In this document: positions 1 to 8,815 of the stretch, piece by piece | How the letters are laid out: the number at the start of each line of letters is the position of its first letter | Numbering within the stretch: the stretch's first letter is position 1 | Assembly: GCF_000878195.1 (NCBI RefSeq) | Contig: NZ_JXST01000032.1 | Coordinates: 1 to 64,000, forward strand | DNA length: 64,000 bases | From: Mycolicibacterium llatzerense | Lineage (GTDB): Bacteria; Actinomycetota; Actinomycetes; Mycobacteriales; Mycobacteriaceae | Direction: 5' to 3' | Notes under the pieces: generated by a model | Database searches by the model: none | The model's input: the letters and a program-made list of their open reading frames with translations, nothing else | Told to the model about the DNA's origin: nothing | Translations under genes and position numbers: made by a program

Positions 1-348
1 GAAGAACCGCCGCCGCCCCCGCCGCCCAGCACCGCCGCGGCCGCGCCGCCGGCGACGACGTCCGCGCCGCCGACCGGGCCGCGATATGTCACGTACCGCA
101 TTTGGGGCACCAAGGCGCCGCTCGACCGTATTTCGGTGACCTACACCGACGCCGCGGGACGCCAGCGCACCCAGCAGAACGTCTACATCCCGTGGATGAT
201 CACTCTGACACCGATCTCGATGTCAGATGTTGGCTCGGTCCAGGCGTCCAGCCTGCTGCGGCTGAGCCACCTGAATTGTTCGATTGTGACCAGCGACGGC
301 CAGACCCTGGCCTCGCAGACAAACGATGATTGGCAGACGAGCTGTTAA
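1..348 (+). CDS. mmpS3: MmpS3-like membrane protein, C-terminal part (5' end outside window)
   Basis: The reading frame is open from the first base and ends at TAA 346-348. It encodes a run of seven prolines, an Ala/Thr/Pro-rich stretch, then a compact beta-rich domain that begins RYVTYRIWGT and ends in Cys. Proline-rich linker plus a short C-terminal domain is the layout of mycobacterial MmpS proteins. Position decides the paralogue: in M. tuberculosis mmpS3 (Rv2198c) is followed by a DUF2561 protein and then the convergent qcr operon, as here. MmpS proteins are single-pass, and the C-terminal domain lies outside the membrane; the specific role of MmpS3 is poorly defined. The N-terminal segment, including the membrane helix, is outside the window. 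Confidence 0.8.
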   Translation, partial: EEPPPPPPPSTAAAAPPATTSAPPTGPRYVTYRIWGTKAPLDRISVTYTDAAGRQRTQQNVYIPWMITLTPISMSDVGSVQASSLLRLSHLNCSIVTSDGQTLASQTNDDWQTSC

Positions 349-1017
349 ATGCCGTACAACGCTGAGACTTCAACCCGGTCGCGTGTGACCGGCGGCAGCC
401 CCGAGCAGTTGGACCGTCTTCTGCTCGGTGGCTGTGTGGCCCTGTGGCTGGCGGCCCTCGGCGCCGGCGTGGCGGCCGTCGTCGCGCTGGTGGACCTCGG
501 TACCCGGCACCCGTCGGGTGCTCCGGCGGCGCACACCCCGTGGCTGCTGTACACCGTCATCGGGGTGTCGGCGGCCGTGATCGTGGGTGCCATCCCGCTG
601 TTGTTGCGGGCCCGTCGCGGTGGGGCAGCCCCGTTGCCGCTGCTCGGGGGCGGGCCGTCCGCCGAAGACCGCAGCCCTGCCGGCGAACCCCCGCAGAGCG
701 CGCTGCGATCCTTCGACGACCCGGTGGTGCGGCGCTACTCGGCATCGCCGGCGACCAGCATGGTGGGCTTTCCGATAGCCGCGGTGGATCAGCTGTGGCT
801 GCGCTGCACGCTCGGGATCGCCGCCGCCATGGGCGCCGCGACGTTGTTCGTCTTCCTGGGCGCGTACATGCTGGCCGACCGCCACGACGAGCTGGCCTGG
901 ATCCTGTACGGCCTCGCAGTTGTCCTCACCGTGGCCATGGTGGCCATTCCCTGGTACTGCCTGCGTGGTCTGCACGCGGTGCTGGAGGCTTCTGCCGAGG
1001 ACGCCCGCACGGCTTAG
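349..1017 (+). CDS. DUF2561-type integral membrane protein (Rv2197c-like)
   Basis: 222 residues. The ATG follows the TAA of mmpS3 with no gap, so the two are probably one transcript. I see four hydrophobic segments, roughly residues 25-48, 63-85, 147-172 and 178-203, separated by a charged Pro/Gly-rich loop at about 88-125. Length and position match Rv2197c, a conserved mycobacterial membrane protein of unknown function. No catalytic motif is visible. Its place between mmpS3 and the respiratory supercomplex genes is conserved, but the qcr genes lie on the other strand, so shared function is not implied. Confidence 0.8.
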   Translation: MPYNAETSTRSRVTGGSPEQLDRLLLGGCVALWLAALGAGVAAVVALVDLGTRHPSGAPAAHTPWLLYTVIGVSAAVIVGAIPLLLRARRGGAAPLPLLGGGPSAEDRSPAGEPPQSALRSFDDPVVRRYSASPATSMVGFPIAAVDQLWLRCTLGIAAAMGAATLFVFLGAYMLADRHDELAWILYGLAVVLTVAMVAIPWYCLRGLHAVLEASAEDARTA

Positions 1018-1150
1018 CGGTCGGCGCCACCGGCGGTCGTTGCTGACATCGCCGAACGGTCGCGGGAAACTACGCCTGGCACAGCCATTTTCGTCGATCC
1101 CGGTGCTGAGTTGTCGTCCGAATCAACTGCCATGATCCAGGTCTGACCAC

Positions 1151-1206
1151 CGAGAGCAACGGGGTGGCGGAATTCTGCCCGATTCTCCGCCACCCAGTTG
1201 CTCTCG
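1151..1206. repeat. Palindromic repeat element, copy 1
   Basis: A 21-base left arm (1151-1171, beginning CGAGAGCAAC) pairs with 1186-1206 (ending GTTGCTCTCG) with one mismatch, around a 14-base loop at 1172-1185. The core GGGTGGCGGA recurs at 55242-55251 in a second element of the same design (55231-55286), which also shares the flanking GCAAC motif and a GCCCGA motif in the loop. Two related copies 54 kb apart in intergenic DNA point to a dispersed REP-like family rather than a gene-specific terminator. There is no T-run on either side. Confidence 0.65.
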
Positions 1207-1480
1207 CGGATGCAAGTCGCCAAGCCCCGACGCTCGGGGATCACTGCGTCCACGGTGAAACGGGGGCGGCCGGGGATGTCCGCATGTCGAGGGCCGTCCA
1301 CAAGAGCGGCCTGTCCCGCCCGCTGGCGATCTCGCGAGTTCAGCACCTGGATCGGTGCGGCGTTTGCGCCGTCACCCAGCTGAGTCTGCCCTGAGGGTGT
1401 ACAGCACTCGACATTTCCCGCCCGCAGGGCGGAGTCAACGGCGAGAGAATCCGGTGGGGTAGGGGAGTGGACCCCGAAAA

Positions 1481-1524
1481 CGACTTCGGCCCGGTCTGGT
1501 GGAAACCAGACCGGGCCGAAGTCG
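1481..1524 (-). terminator. Intrinsic terminator of the ctaE-qcrCAB operon
   Basis: Perfect 20-base inverted repeat: 1481-1500 pairs with 1505-1524 around a GGAA loop. It starts 10 bases beyond the qcrB stop. Read on the minus strand the stem is followed by GTTTTC, a short T-run, so it should stop transcripts coming from qcrB. Confidence 0.85.
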
Positions 1525-1533
1525 TAGATCGAA

Positions 1534-3171
1534 CTAGTGGTGGCCGTTGGACCCGTTGGGCGAAATCTCGTCCTGGTATTCCTTGAGCGCGGTGAGTGCC
1601 TTGTGCTCGGCGGCGTGTTCGGCGTCGGCGAGGGCGGCTTGTTCGACGGCAGAGTCGGCGAACAGGAAGCTACCGGTACCGGGCGAGCCGGCCGATCCGA
1701 GCTTGTTCATGCGCTTGGGCAGTGCGGCACCCTGGTACTCCAGCGGGATCGGGTGGCCGTGGTCGTCGACCGGGCCCAGCGGCTGGTGCAGCTCGACGTA
1801 CGCGCCGTGCGGCAGCCGCTTGAGGATGCCGGTCTCGATACCGTGCTCGAGAACGGCGCGGTCGCTGCGCTGCAGGCCTACACACCAGCGGTAGGTGAGG
1901 TAGTAGACGATCGCGGGCAGGACGACCATGCCGATGCGGCCGATCCACGTGGTGGCGTTCAGCGAGATGTCGAACTTGAGCGCGATGATGTCGTTCATCG
2001 CGGCCAGGGTCAGCACCATGTAGAACGCGATGGCCATGGCACCGATGGCGGTGCGGACCGGCACGTCGCGCGGACGCTGCAGCAGGTTGTGGTGCGCGTC
2101 ATCGCCGGTGAACTTCCGCTCCAGGAACGGCCAGGCGATCAGCAGACCGAACACCACGCCCATCAGCAGGGCGACGCCCATCACGGCCGGGATGGTGTGG
2201 CCGAAGGGGTAGAACTCCCAGGCCGGCCAGATACGGGCCAGGCCTTCGGTCCACATCATGTAGAAGTCGGGCTGGCTACCGGCGGACACCTGCGAGGGCT
2301 TGTAGGGGCCGAGCTCCCAGATGGGGTTGATCTGCAGCAGACCGCCCATGATGCCCAGGATGCCGGTGACCAGGGCGAAGAACGCGCCGCCCTTCATTGC
2401 GAACACCGGCATGACGCGCACGCCGACGACGTTCTTCTCGGTGCGGCCGGGGCCGGGGAACTGGGTGTGCTTCTGGAACCACACCAGCGCCAGGTGGGCG
2501 CCGATCAGGGCCAGGATGATGCCCGGGATCAGCAGGATGTGCAGGGCGTACATCCGCGGGATGATGATGTTGCCGGGGAAGTCGCCACCGAACAGTGCCC
2601 AGTGCATCCAGGTGCCGATGACCGGGATACCGAGGGTGATCGAGGAGAGCGCGGCGCGCAGGCCGATGCCGGACAGCAGGTCGTCGGGCAGCGAGTAGCC
2701 GAAGTAGCCCTCGAACATGGCCAGGATCAGCAGCAGCGAGCCGATCATCCAGTTCGCCTCACGCGGGCGACGGAACGCGCCGGTGAAGAAGATGCGCGCC
2801 AGGTGCACCATGATCGACGCGGCGAACATCAGTGCGGCCCAGTGGTGAATCTGGCGGACGAACAGGCCACCGCGGACCTCGAACGAGATCTCCAGGGCCG
2901 ATTCGTAGGCGCGCGACATCTGCACGCCGCGCAGCGGCTGGTAGACGCCGTTGTAGACGACCTCGACCATCGACGGATCGAAGAACAGGGTCAGGTACAC
3001 GCCGGTGAGCAGCAGCACCAGGAAGCTGTACAGCGCGATCTCACCGAGCATGAAGGACCAGTGCGTCGGGAAGACCTTGTTCAGCTGGCGGCGTACCGCG
3101 GCCGACGGGTGGTACCGCGAGTCGATCGCATCGCCTTGTGCGGCAGCGATGTCAGCGAGCTTGGGACTCAT
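1534..3171 (-). CDS. qcrB: Cytochrome bcc complex cytochrome b subunit
   Basis: 545 residues, close to mycobacterial QcrB. It is the quinol-oxidising, di-heme membrane core of the bcc complex, which passes electrons to the aa3 oxidase. Two pairs of membrane histidines fit the heme b ligands: His109/110 with His123, and His211 with His226. The Qo-site segment FYMMWTEGLARI (303-314) contains Thr308, which appears to correspond to M. tuberculosis Thr313, the position of known Q203 (telacebec) resistance changes; it is Thr here. A long soluble C-terminal tail is typical of actinobacteria. The ATG overlaps the qcrA stop (ATGA), indicating translational coupling. Confidence 0.97.
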   Translation of the reverse strand: MSPKLADIAAAQGDAIDSRYHPSAAVRRQLNKVFPTHWSFMLGEIALYSFLVLLLTGVYLTLFFDPSMVEVVYNGVYQPLRGVQMSRAYESALEISFEVRGGLFVRQIHHWAALMFAASIMVHLARIFFTGAFRRPREANWMIGSLLLILAMFEGYFGYSLPDDLLSGIGLRAALSSITLGIPVIGTWMHWALFGGDFPGNIIIPRMYALHILLIPGIILALIGAHLALVWFQKHTQFPGPGRTEKNVVGVRVMPVFAMKGGAFFALVTGILGIMGGLLQINPIWELGPYKPSQVSAGSQPDFYMMWTEGLARIWPAWEFYPFGHTIPAVMGVALLMGVVFGLLIAWPFLERKFTGDDAHHNLLQRPRDVPVRTAIGAMAIAFYMVLTLAAMNDIIALKFDISLNATTWIGRIGMVVLPAIVYYLTYRWCVGLQRSDRAVLEHGIETGILKRLPHGAYVELHQPLGPVDDHGHPIPLEYQGAALPKRMNKLGSAGSPGTGSFLFADSAVEQAALADAEHAAEHKALTALKEYQDEISPNGSNGHH

Positions 3172-4331
3172 GATTTGCGCTCCCAGAATGCCGGTCCGAC
3201 GGGTTCGATGAAGTCGCCGTTGGCGACCAGGTAGCCCTCTTTGTCAATCGTGATCGGCAGCTGCGCCAGGGCGCGGGCCGCCGGTCCGAAGATCGGCCGC
3301 GCGAAGTGCAGCGCGTCGAACTGCGACTGATGGCAGGGGCACAGAATGCGGTAGGTCTGCTGCTCGTACAGCGACGAGGGGCAGCCCAGGTGCGAGCACA
3401 CCTTGGTGTACGCGAAGAAGTCACCGAAGTTGAAGCTCTCCTGGCCCTGGCGCTTGACCACGCGGCTCAGGTCCTCGGGCTTGATACGGATGAGCATCAC
3501 CGGGTTACGCACACCGAGGGCGATCTTGGACAGCTTCTCGTGCGACTCGAGGGTGACGCCGTCCCCGTCGGACTCGCGCCACGGGAACACGGTCTCCATG
3601 CCGCCCGCGTCGAGGTCCTCGGGACGCATCTTCACGAAGGGGGACTCACCCGGCAGGCCGGTGGCCCGGGCCAGGTAGATGGTCTCGCCGTGGAAACGCG
3701 GGGTCCAGCCCGACGTCCACAGGACGGCCTTCTTGCCATCGGCGGTCGGCACGACCGGCTTCCACGGGTTCTTGATCAGACCGCCGATGAAGGCGACCGC
3801 GGTGCCCAGGCCGAACGCGCCGAGGCCGACGCCGAGCGACAGGCCGATCAGCTTGCGGCGCTTGAGGGTCGAGCCCTCGAGTGCATCGGTCAGGTTGGCC
3901 GCGACGGTGGCGCGATGGATCTCAGGGGAGGCGCCGTCGTGGCGGTCCTGGATCGAGATCTCCTCGGGGATGAACTTCTTCTGGAAGAGCACCGCACCGA
4001 TGCCGATCGCGAGGATCGACAGACCGAAGGTCAGGCCGTACAGCGGGGTGGCCAGCGAGTAGATGAACTCACCGTCGGACTCGAACGGCTTGTACTCCCA
4101 CGGCCAGAACAGGAACACCAGCAGCAGGGCCAGTCCGGAGAGACCACCGAGCAGCAGCCAGGCCGCGACCTGACGCTCGGCGCGCTTCTCCGCCTTGGTG
4201 CCCTCGACGGGCCAGCGGGGCTCCTTGAAGACGGTCGTGACGCCGTCGATCTTTCCGCCCAGTTCGACGAGTTCTTCGCGCGACATCTCGCGCAGTTCCG
4301 CGTCACTGGGAATGTTCACGTTCTCGCTCAT
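3168..4331 (-). CDS. qcrA: Cytochrome bcc complex Rieske iron-sulfur subunit
   Basis: 387 residues from the ATG of MSENVN; that ATG overlaps the qcrC stop, which supports it over an upstream in-frame ATG. The C-terminal Rieske domain has CSHLGC at 312-317 and CPCH at 331-334. Cys312, His314, Cys331 and His334 fit the 2Fe-2S ligands, and Cys317 with Cys333 the disulfide. Hydrophobic segments near residues 65-85, 95-120 and 175-205 match the three-helix N-terminus of actinobacterial QcrA. It moves electrons from quinol at QcrB to the cytochrome cc subunit QcrC. The last four bases overlap the start of qcrB. Confidence 0.97.
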   Translation of the reverse strand: MSENVNIPSDAELREMSREELVELGGKIDGVTTVFKEPRWPVEGTKAEKRAERQVAAWLLLGGLSGLALLLVFLFWPWEYKPFESDGEFIYSLATPLYGLTFGLSILAIGIGAVLFQKKFIPEEISIQDRHDGASPEIHRATVAANLTDALEGSTLKRRKLIGLSLGVGLGAFGLGTAVAFIGGLIKNPWKPVVPTADGKKAVLWTSGWTPRFHGETIYLARATGLPGESPFVKMRPEDLDAGGMETVFPWRESDGDGVTLESHEKLSKIALGVRNPVMLIRIKPEDLSRVVKRQGQESFNFGDFFAYTKVCSHLGCPSSLYEQQTYRILCPCHQSQFDALHFARPIFGPAARALAQLPITIDKEGYLVANGDFIEPVGPAFWERKS

Positions 4332-5140
4332 GCGCGAGCTCCGATCCACATAGCCGCGCCGATCACGGCGACCATCCCGATAATCCACATCGCCATGCCC
4401 TCGGGCGCGGGGCCGAAGCCACCGAGGCCGTAGCCGCCCTGGCTGCGGGCATTCGCCGACTCATGGACGTAGGCGACGATGTCGCGCTTCTCCTCCGGGG
4501 ACAGCTGGCGGTCCGAGAACTTGGGCATGTTCTGCGGGCCGGTGAGCATGGCGGTGTACACCTGCGCCGGCACTTCGGCTGCCTTGCCGAGGTCGGGCGC
4601 GTACTTGCCCGACGACAGCGCGCCACCCTTACCGGTGAAGTTGTGGCAGGACGCGCAGTTCAGGCGGAACAGGTCGCCACCGCGGGCGACGTTCTCACCG
4701 ATGAACGAGTGCTGGTTGATCTGGCCGTTGGCGTCGCGCGGAACCTGGGGACCGCCGCCGTTGGCCTGGATGTAGGCGCCGAGGGCGTCGATCTGGTGCT
4801 CGTCGAACGCCGGGTCCTTGCGGGCAGCCTGGGCCTCGCCGCGCATGGCAGGCATGCGGCCGGTGGACACCTGGAAGTAGACGGCCGCGTCGCCGACGCC
4901 GATGAGGCTCGGGCCGCGGTCCTTCACACCCTGCAGGTTGGCGCCGTGGCACGAGATGCAGGACGTTTCGAACAACTGCTTGCCCGTACGCAGCAAAGCC
5001 AGCTGCGACTCGTCGGCGACCGCGACCTGAGGCCGCGGCGTCAGGGTGGCCGCGAGGCCACCAGCGACTAGAAGTCCGAGCAGCAGCAGCATTGCTGCTG
5101 AGAGGCGCCGGTGTAACCGACGACGGGACTTGCTGGTCAT
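4328..5140 (-). CDS. qcrC: Cytochrome bcc complex di-heme cytochrome c subunit
   Basis: 270 residues from ATG 5140; an in-frame ATG also lies at 5155. There is a basic N-terminus, a hydrophobic segment, two c-type heme motifs (CISCHG and CASCHN) in duplicated cytochrome c domains, and a C-terminal membrane anchor (MWIIGMVAVIG). The two-heme form is the actinobacterial solution, in which QcrC hands electrons directly to the aa3 oxidase without a soluble cytochrome c. It lies between ctaE (26-base gap) and qcrA (4-base overlap) in the supercomplex operon. Confidence 0.96.
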   Translation of the reverse strand: MTSKSRRRLHRRLSAAMLLLLGLLVAGGLAATLTPRPQVAVADESQLALLRTGKQLFETSCISCHGANLQGVKDRGPSLIGVGDAAVYFQVSTGRMPAMRGEAQAARKDPAFDEHQIDALGAYIQANGGGPQVPRDANGQINQHSFIGENVARGGDLFRLNCASCHNFTGKGGALSSGKYAPDLGKAAEVPAQVYTAMLTGPQNMPKFSDRQLSPEEKRDIVAYVHESANARSQGGYGLGGFGPAPEGMAMWIIGMVAVIGAAMWIGARA

Positions 5141-5166
5141 CGAACCCCTTCTCATCGACGAGTTGG

Positions 5167-5778
5167 TCATCGGACGAAGTAGATGGTGGCGAACAGGGCG
5201 ATCCACACGATGTCGACGAAGTGCCAGTAGTACGACACAACGATGGCAGCGGTGGCCTGGGCCGGCGTGAACTTGCTCATCTTCGTGCGGGCAAGCAGGT
5301 AGACGAATGCCACCAGACCGCCGATGACGTGCAGGCCGTGAAAACCGGTGGCCAGGTAGAACACCGAGCCGTAGGCACTGCCGGGAATGGTGGTGCCGTG
5401 CTCGACCAGGTGGATGTACTCGTAGCCCTGGCCCAGCACGAAGAACAGGCCCATGAGGAACGTGATCACGTACCACCGGCGGAGCCCGAACACGTCGCCG
5501 CGCTCAGCCGCGAACACGCCCATCTGGCAGGTGAACGACGACGCGACCAGCACCAGCGTCACCGGCACCGCGAGGGCCAGATTGAGTTCGGTCGGCTTCG
5601 GCGGCCAATCGCCGCCGGCCTGGGCACGCGCGGTGAAATACATTGCGAACAGGCCAGCAAAGAACATCAACTCGCTGGAAAGCCACACAATGGTGCCGAC
5701 ACTGACCATGTTCGGCCGGTTCAGCGAATGCACCCTCGACGTGATGGCGGTTCCGGAGGTACCTACAGCGCTCGTCAC
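5167..5778 (-). CDS. ctaE: Cytochrome c oxidase subunit III
   Basis: 203 residues from GTG 5778, the same length and start region (VTSAVGTSGT) as M. tuberculosis CtaE. About five to seven hydrophobic helices are visible, with the family signature GFHGLHV near residues 146-152 and SYYWHFVDIVW near the end. It is the non-catalytic subunit III of the aa3 oxidase. First gene of the ctaE-qcrCAB operon, divergent from trpD across about 70 bases that must hold both promoters. I chose the GTG because an upstream extension would run into trpD. Confidence 0.95.
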   Translation of the reverse strand: MTSAVGTSGTAITSRVHSLNRPNMVSVGTIVWLSSELMFFAGLFAMYFTARAQAGGDWPPKPTELNLALAVPVTLVLVASSFTCQMGVFAAERGDVFGLRRWYVITFLMGLFFVLGQGYEYIHLVEHGTTIPGSAYGSVFYLATGFHGLHVIGGLVAFVYLLARTKMSKFTPAQATAAIVVSYYWHFVDIVWIALFATIYFVR

Positions 5779-5847
5779 AGCGGTAAGTATGACGCTTTGT
5801 AGTTGTTGAACTCCACCCGGGTGCCGACATTGGTCATAATCGGGTTC

Positions 5848-6939
5848 GTGCCAACCACCGATCCCCATCAGGAACCGATCACCGACGGGCCCCAGTGGCC
5901 CCAGATCCTGGGCCGGCTGACCACCGGCCAGAACCTTGCCGTGGGTCAGGCGGGGTGGGCAATGGACCAGGTCATGACCGGTTCCGCGACCCCGGCGCAG
6001 ATCGCTGCATTCGCCATCGCGATGAAGATGAAGCGGCCCACCTCCGCGGAGGTGACGGAGCTCGCCGACGTGATGTTGCGACACGCCCGAAAAGTGCCCG
6101 CGGACGCGCTCGCGGCGATCGGCACCGATGTCGTCGACATCGTGGGTACCGGAGGCGACGGCTCCAACACCGTGAACCTGTCCACGATGGCGTCGATCGT
6201 CGTCGCCGCATGCGGAGTGCCGGTGATCAAGCACGGGAACCGGGCGGCGTCGTCGCTGTCCGGTGGTGCCGACACCCTGGAAGCCCTGGGTGTGCGGATC
6301 GACCTGTCGCCGGGAGACGTCGCCCGCTCGGTCACCGAGGTGGGCATCGGGTTCGCGTTCGCCCCGCAGTTCCATCAGTCCTACCGGCACGCGTCGGCCG
6401 TGCGGCGGGAGATCGGGGTGCCGACGGTCTTCAATCTCCTTGGGCCGCTCACCAATCCGGCGATGCCGCGGGCTGGTCTCATCGGCTGCGCGTGGGCGGA
6501 ACTGGCCGAGGTGATGGCAGGCGTGTTCGCCGCGCGCGGCTCCAGCGTCCTGGTGGTGCACGGCGATGACGGGCTCGACGAGCTGACCACCACGACGACG
6601 AGCACCATCTGGCGCGTGCAGGCCGGCACCGTGGAGCGGCTGACGCTGGATCCGGCGGCGTTCGGTTTCGCTCGCGCTGACCTCAGCGAGTTGCGTGGCG
6701 GTGACGCCACGGCCAACGCGGAGTCGGTGCGCGCGGTACTGGCCGGCCAGGCCGGTCCGGTCCGGGATGCCGTGGTGCTCAACGCCGCGGGGGCCATGGT
6801 GGCTCATGCCGGGCTATCCAGCGACGCCCAGTGGGTGCCGGCGTGGGAGCGTGGCCTGGCCCGCGCCACCGAGGCGATCGATTCGGGCGCGGCCGAGCAG
6901 CTGCTCGCGCGGTGGGCTCGGTTCACCCAGAAGGTCTGA
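5848..6939 (+). CDS. trpD: Anthranilate phosphoribosyltransferase
   Basis: 363 residues from GTG 5848; GTG 5821 or an upstream codon at 5803 would lengthen it. It transfers phosphoribose from PRPP to anthranilate, the second committed step of tryptophan synthesis. Visible motifs are GTGGDGSNTVN (PRPP/Mg binding), KHGNRAASS and the metal-binding region DDGLDE. It stands alone, away from other trp genes, as in M. tuberculosis (Rv2192c). Its 3' end overlaps the convergent downstream gene by 126 bases. Confidence 0.95.
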   Translation: MPTTDPHQEPITDGPQWPQILGRLTTGQNLAVGQAGWAMDQVMTGSATPAQIAAFAIAMKMKRPTSAEVTELADVMLRHARKVPADALAAIGTDVVDIVGTGGDGSNTVNLSTMASIVVAACGVPVIKHGNRAASSLSGGADTLEALGVRIDLSPGDVARSVTEVGIGFAFAPQFHQSYRHASAVRREIGVPTVFNLLGPLTNPAMPRAGLIGCAWAELAEVMAGVFAARGSSVLVVHGDDGLDELTTTTTSTIWRVQAGTVERLTLDPAAFGFARADLSELRGGDATANAESVRAVLAGQAGPVRDAVVLNAAGAMVAHAGLSSDAQWVPAWERGLARATEAIDSGAAEQLLARWARFTQKV

Positions 6940-8685
6940 CCGCTGTGCCTGCTGCGCCGCCGCCCGGGCCGACCGGGCGGTGGCGGCCCACTCGGCCCAC
7001 CTCCCGGCCGCGGTGATCGGCAGGCAGTAGCCCGCCCCTGATTCGGTGTCGGTGCGCACGATGCGCACACCGGGCGCGGCCAGCCAGCGCACGATGAGCG
7101 CCACCTCCTCGACGGGCGCGCCGCCCAGCGGCCGCTCTGATGTCAGGATCACCTGTGCCGCAGCGGATATCGCGTCGACGACTGGCATCGGCGGGACCCG
7201 CCGCGGCGCGTTGCCTGCTGCCGCCAATTGGCCGTACCGGACCACGACGAGGTGCCAGCCGCCGGCACCGTCGGGCCGGGCGGCCACCAGTTCCGGCAGC
7301 GTGGTCAGGGCCCGCAGGCGCTGACCGCGCCACAGTCCGTCGATGACGGTGGCGGCATGGTCCCGGAGCCGTGCCGCGGTCTCGTAGCGGCCTTCGGCCG
7401 CCAGGTCGTCGATGTGTTTCAGTGCTGCGCCGAGTGCGGAATCATCAACGCCGGCAATGTTTTCCGCGGCCCGGCCGGCGAATTCGGCATAGCCGCCGGC
7501 GGTGATGCCACGGGGCGCCGGACACGGCGACAGTTCACGCTCCGGGCACTGCGGCCCGTGCTCGGCTGCCCGGGCCAGCCGTGTCGTGCAGGTCCGCACT
7601 CCCGTGAAGCGGGCCAGCAGCAGGGCCGCGTCGACGGCGTCGGCATGGGCCCGGAACGGGCCGACGGCCCGGTCGTGCCGCGGTGCCCGGATCACGCTGA
7701 AACGGGGGAACGCCTCGTCGGTGAGCACCACCCACCACCATTTGTGCGGAGCCTTCGAGCGCCGGTTGTAGGGCGGCGCGTGTGCGGCGAGCAGCCGCAG
7801 TTCGCGAACCCCGGCTTCCAGCTCGTGGGCGCACTCCACGTGATCGACGCGGACGGCCAATGACGCCATCTCTTTCATGCGGGCGCGCGGGTCGGCTCCG
7901 GTGAAGTACTGCCGGACCCGGCGGCGCAGATCGACCGCGGTGCCGACGTAGAGCACCTCCTCGGACGGCCCGCGAAACAGGTACACGCCAGGGGAGTTCG
8001 GCAGTGCGTCGGCGAGCTTGCGGTTGCGGCGCTGTGCGCTGGTGACGTTGGGGAGATAGCCGCGCAGCTCGGCCAGCGTGTGCACACCCTGGTTGCCGAT
8101 GCGCTCCAGCAGCCCGTGCAGCACGTCGACAGTGGCGCGCGCGTCGTCGAGGGCCCGGTGGGTGGGCGTGGTGGTGGCGCGGAACAACCGGGCCAGCTCC
8201 GAGAGCCGGACGCTCGGCGCCTCCTCCCGGGTCAGCACGCGGCGGGCCAGCTTGACCGTGCAGAGCACCGGCGGGTTGGGCCAGGGCAGCTGCGCGCGTT
8301 CGGCCGCGGCCCGCAGGAAGCCGATGTCGAAGCCCGCGTTGTGGGCGACCAGGACGGCGCCGCGACAGAACTCCAGAAATGCGGGCAGCACCGATTCGAT
8401 GCGCGGGGCGTCGCAGACCATGGCCGTGGTGATCCCGGTCAGCTGCACGATCTGGGGCGGGATGGCACGACCGGGGTCGATCAGGGTGCCCAGTTCGCCG
8501 ATGATCTCGCCGCCGCGGACCTTGACGGCGCCGATCTCGGTGATGGCGTCCCAGCCGCCGCCGGTCTCGTCCGCCCGGGCCCGGCCGCCGGTGGTCTCCA
8601 GGTCGACCACCACGAACGTGGTGTCACGCAGCAACGCCTCATCAAGATCGAAAGCCAGCTGGTCGGTGGCGCTGCCGGAGCCCAT
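6814..8685 (-). CDS. DEDDh 3'-5' exonuclease fused to UvrC-like GIY-YIG nuclease (Rv2191-like)
   Basis: 623 residues from ATG 8685, or 639 from ATG 8733. The N-terminal DnaQ-type exonuclease has VVVDLETTGG with Asp28 and Glu30, HNAGFDIGFL, and HRALDDARATVD as the Exo III His/Asp motif. A GIY-YIG domain follows (GVYLFRG and LYVGTAVDLRRRV), then a UVR-like helix (IDDLAAEGRYETAARLRD). UvrC normally lacks the exonuclease and carries RNase H-like and HhH domains that I cannot see here. The fusion is established in actinobacteria; the substrate is not. The last 42 codons are antisense to trpD and look non-conserved (Arg/Gly/Pro-rich), so the functional C-terminus may be earlier. Confidence 0.88.
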   Translation of the reverse strand: MGSGSATDQLAFDLDEALLRDTTFVVVDLETTGGRARADETGGGWDAITEIGAVKVRGGEIIGELGTLIDPGRAIPPQIVQLTGITTAMVCDAPRIESVLPAFLEFCRGAVLVAHNAGFDIGFLRAAAERAQLPWPNPPVLCTVKLARRVLTREEAPSVRLSELARLFRATTTPTHRALDDARATVDVLHGLLERIGNQGVHTLAELRGYLPNVTSAQRRNRKLADALPNSPGVYLFRGPSEEVLYVGTAVDLRRRVRQYFTGADPRARMKEMASLAVRVDHVECAHELEAGVRELRLLAAHAPPYNRRSKAPHKWWWVVLTDEAFPRFSVIRAPRHDRAVGPFRAHADAVDAALLLARFTGVRTCTTRLARAAEHGPQCPERELSPCPAPRGITAGGYAEFAGRAAENIAGVDDSALGAALKHIDDLAAEGRYETAARLRDHAATVIDGLWRGQRLRALTTLPELVAARPDGAGGWHLVVVRYGQLAAAGNAPRRVPPMPVVDAISAAAQVILTSERPLGGAPVEEVALIVRWLAAPGVRIVRTDTESGAGYCLPITAAGRWAEWAATARSARAAAQQAQRSDLLGEPSPPREQLLGRARIDRLGGAGQATLPRRHPLGVAG

Positions 8686-8815
8686 GACGCGACAGTAGGG
8701 GCCGGCACCGACAAGAAATCCCATCGATGTCATTCCGTTATCGGGTTGCTGATCAGGCGCACTTTTTGTCGGTGGACGTCGCTAGCGTGCGCCTCAACCG
8801 ATAAAGGAGTCAGAG

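Larger units (their letters stand above)
1018..1533. other. 516-bp convergent intergenic region without a convincing gene
   Basis: This gap lies between the ends of the DUF2561 gene and qcrB. It holds the palindromic element at 1151-1206 and the strong hairpin at 1481-1524, both listed separately. Short open frames exist on both strands around 1014-1394 but have no ribosome-binding site, no recognisable domain and atypical composition. I see no RNA gene in the remainder. Confidence 0.6.

Noticed and set aside
1018..1480. Small protein genes in the DUF2561-qcrB gap (for example 1164-1394 +, 1014-1346 -).
   Set aside because: No ribosome-binding site or domain, frames run through the palindromic repeat, and both strands are equally open.
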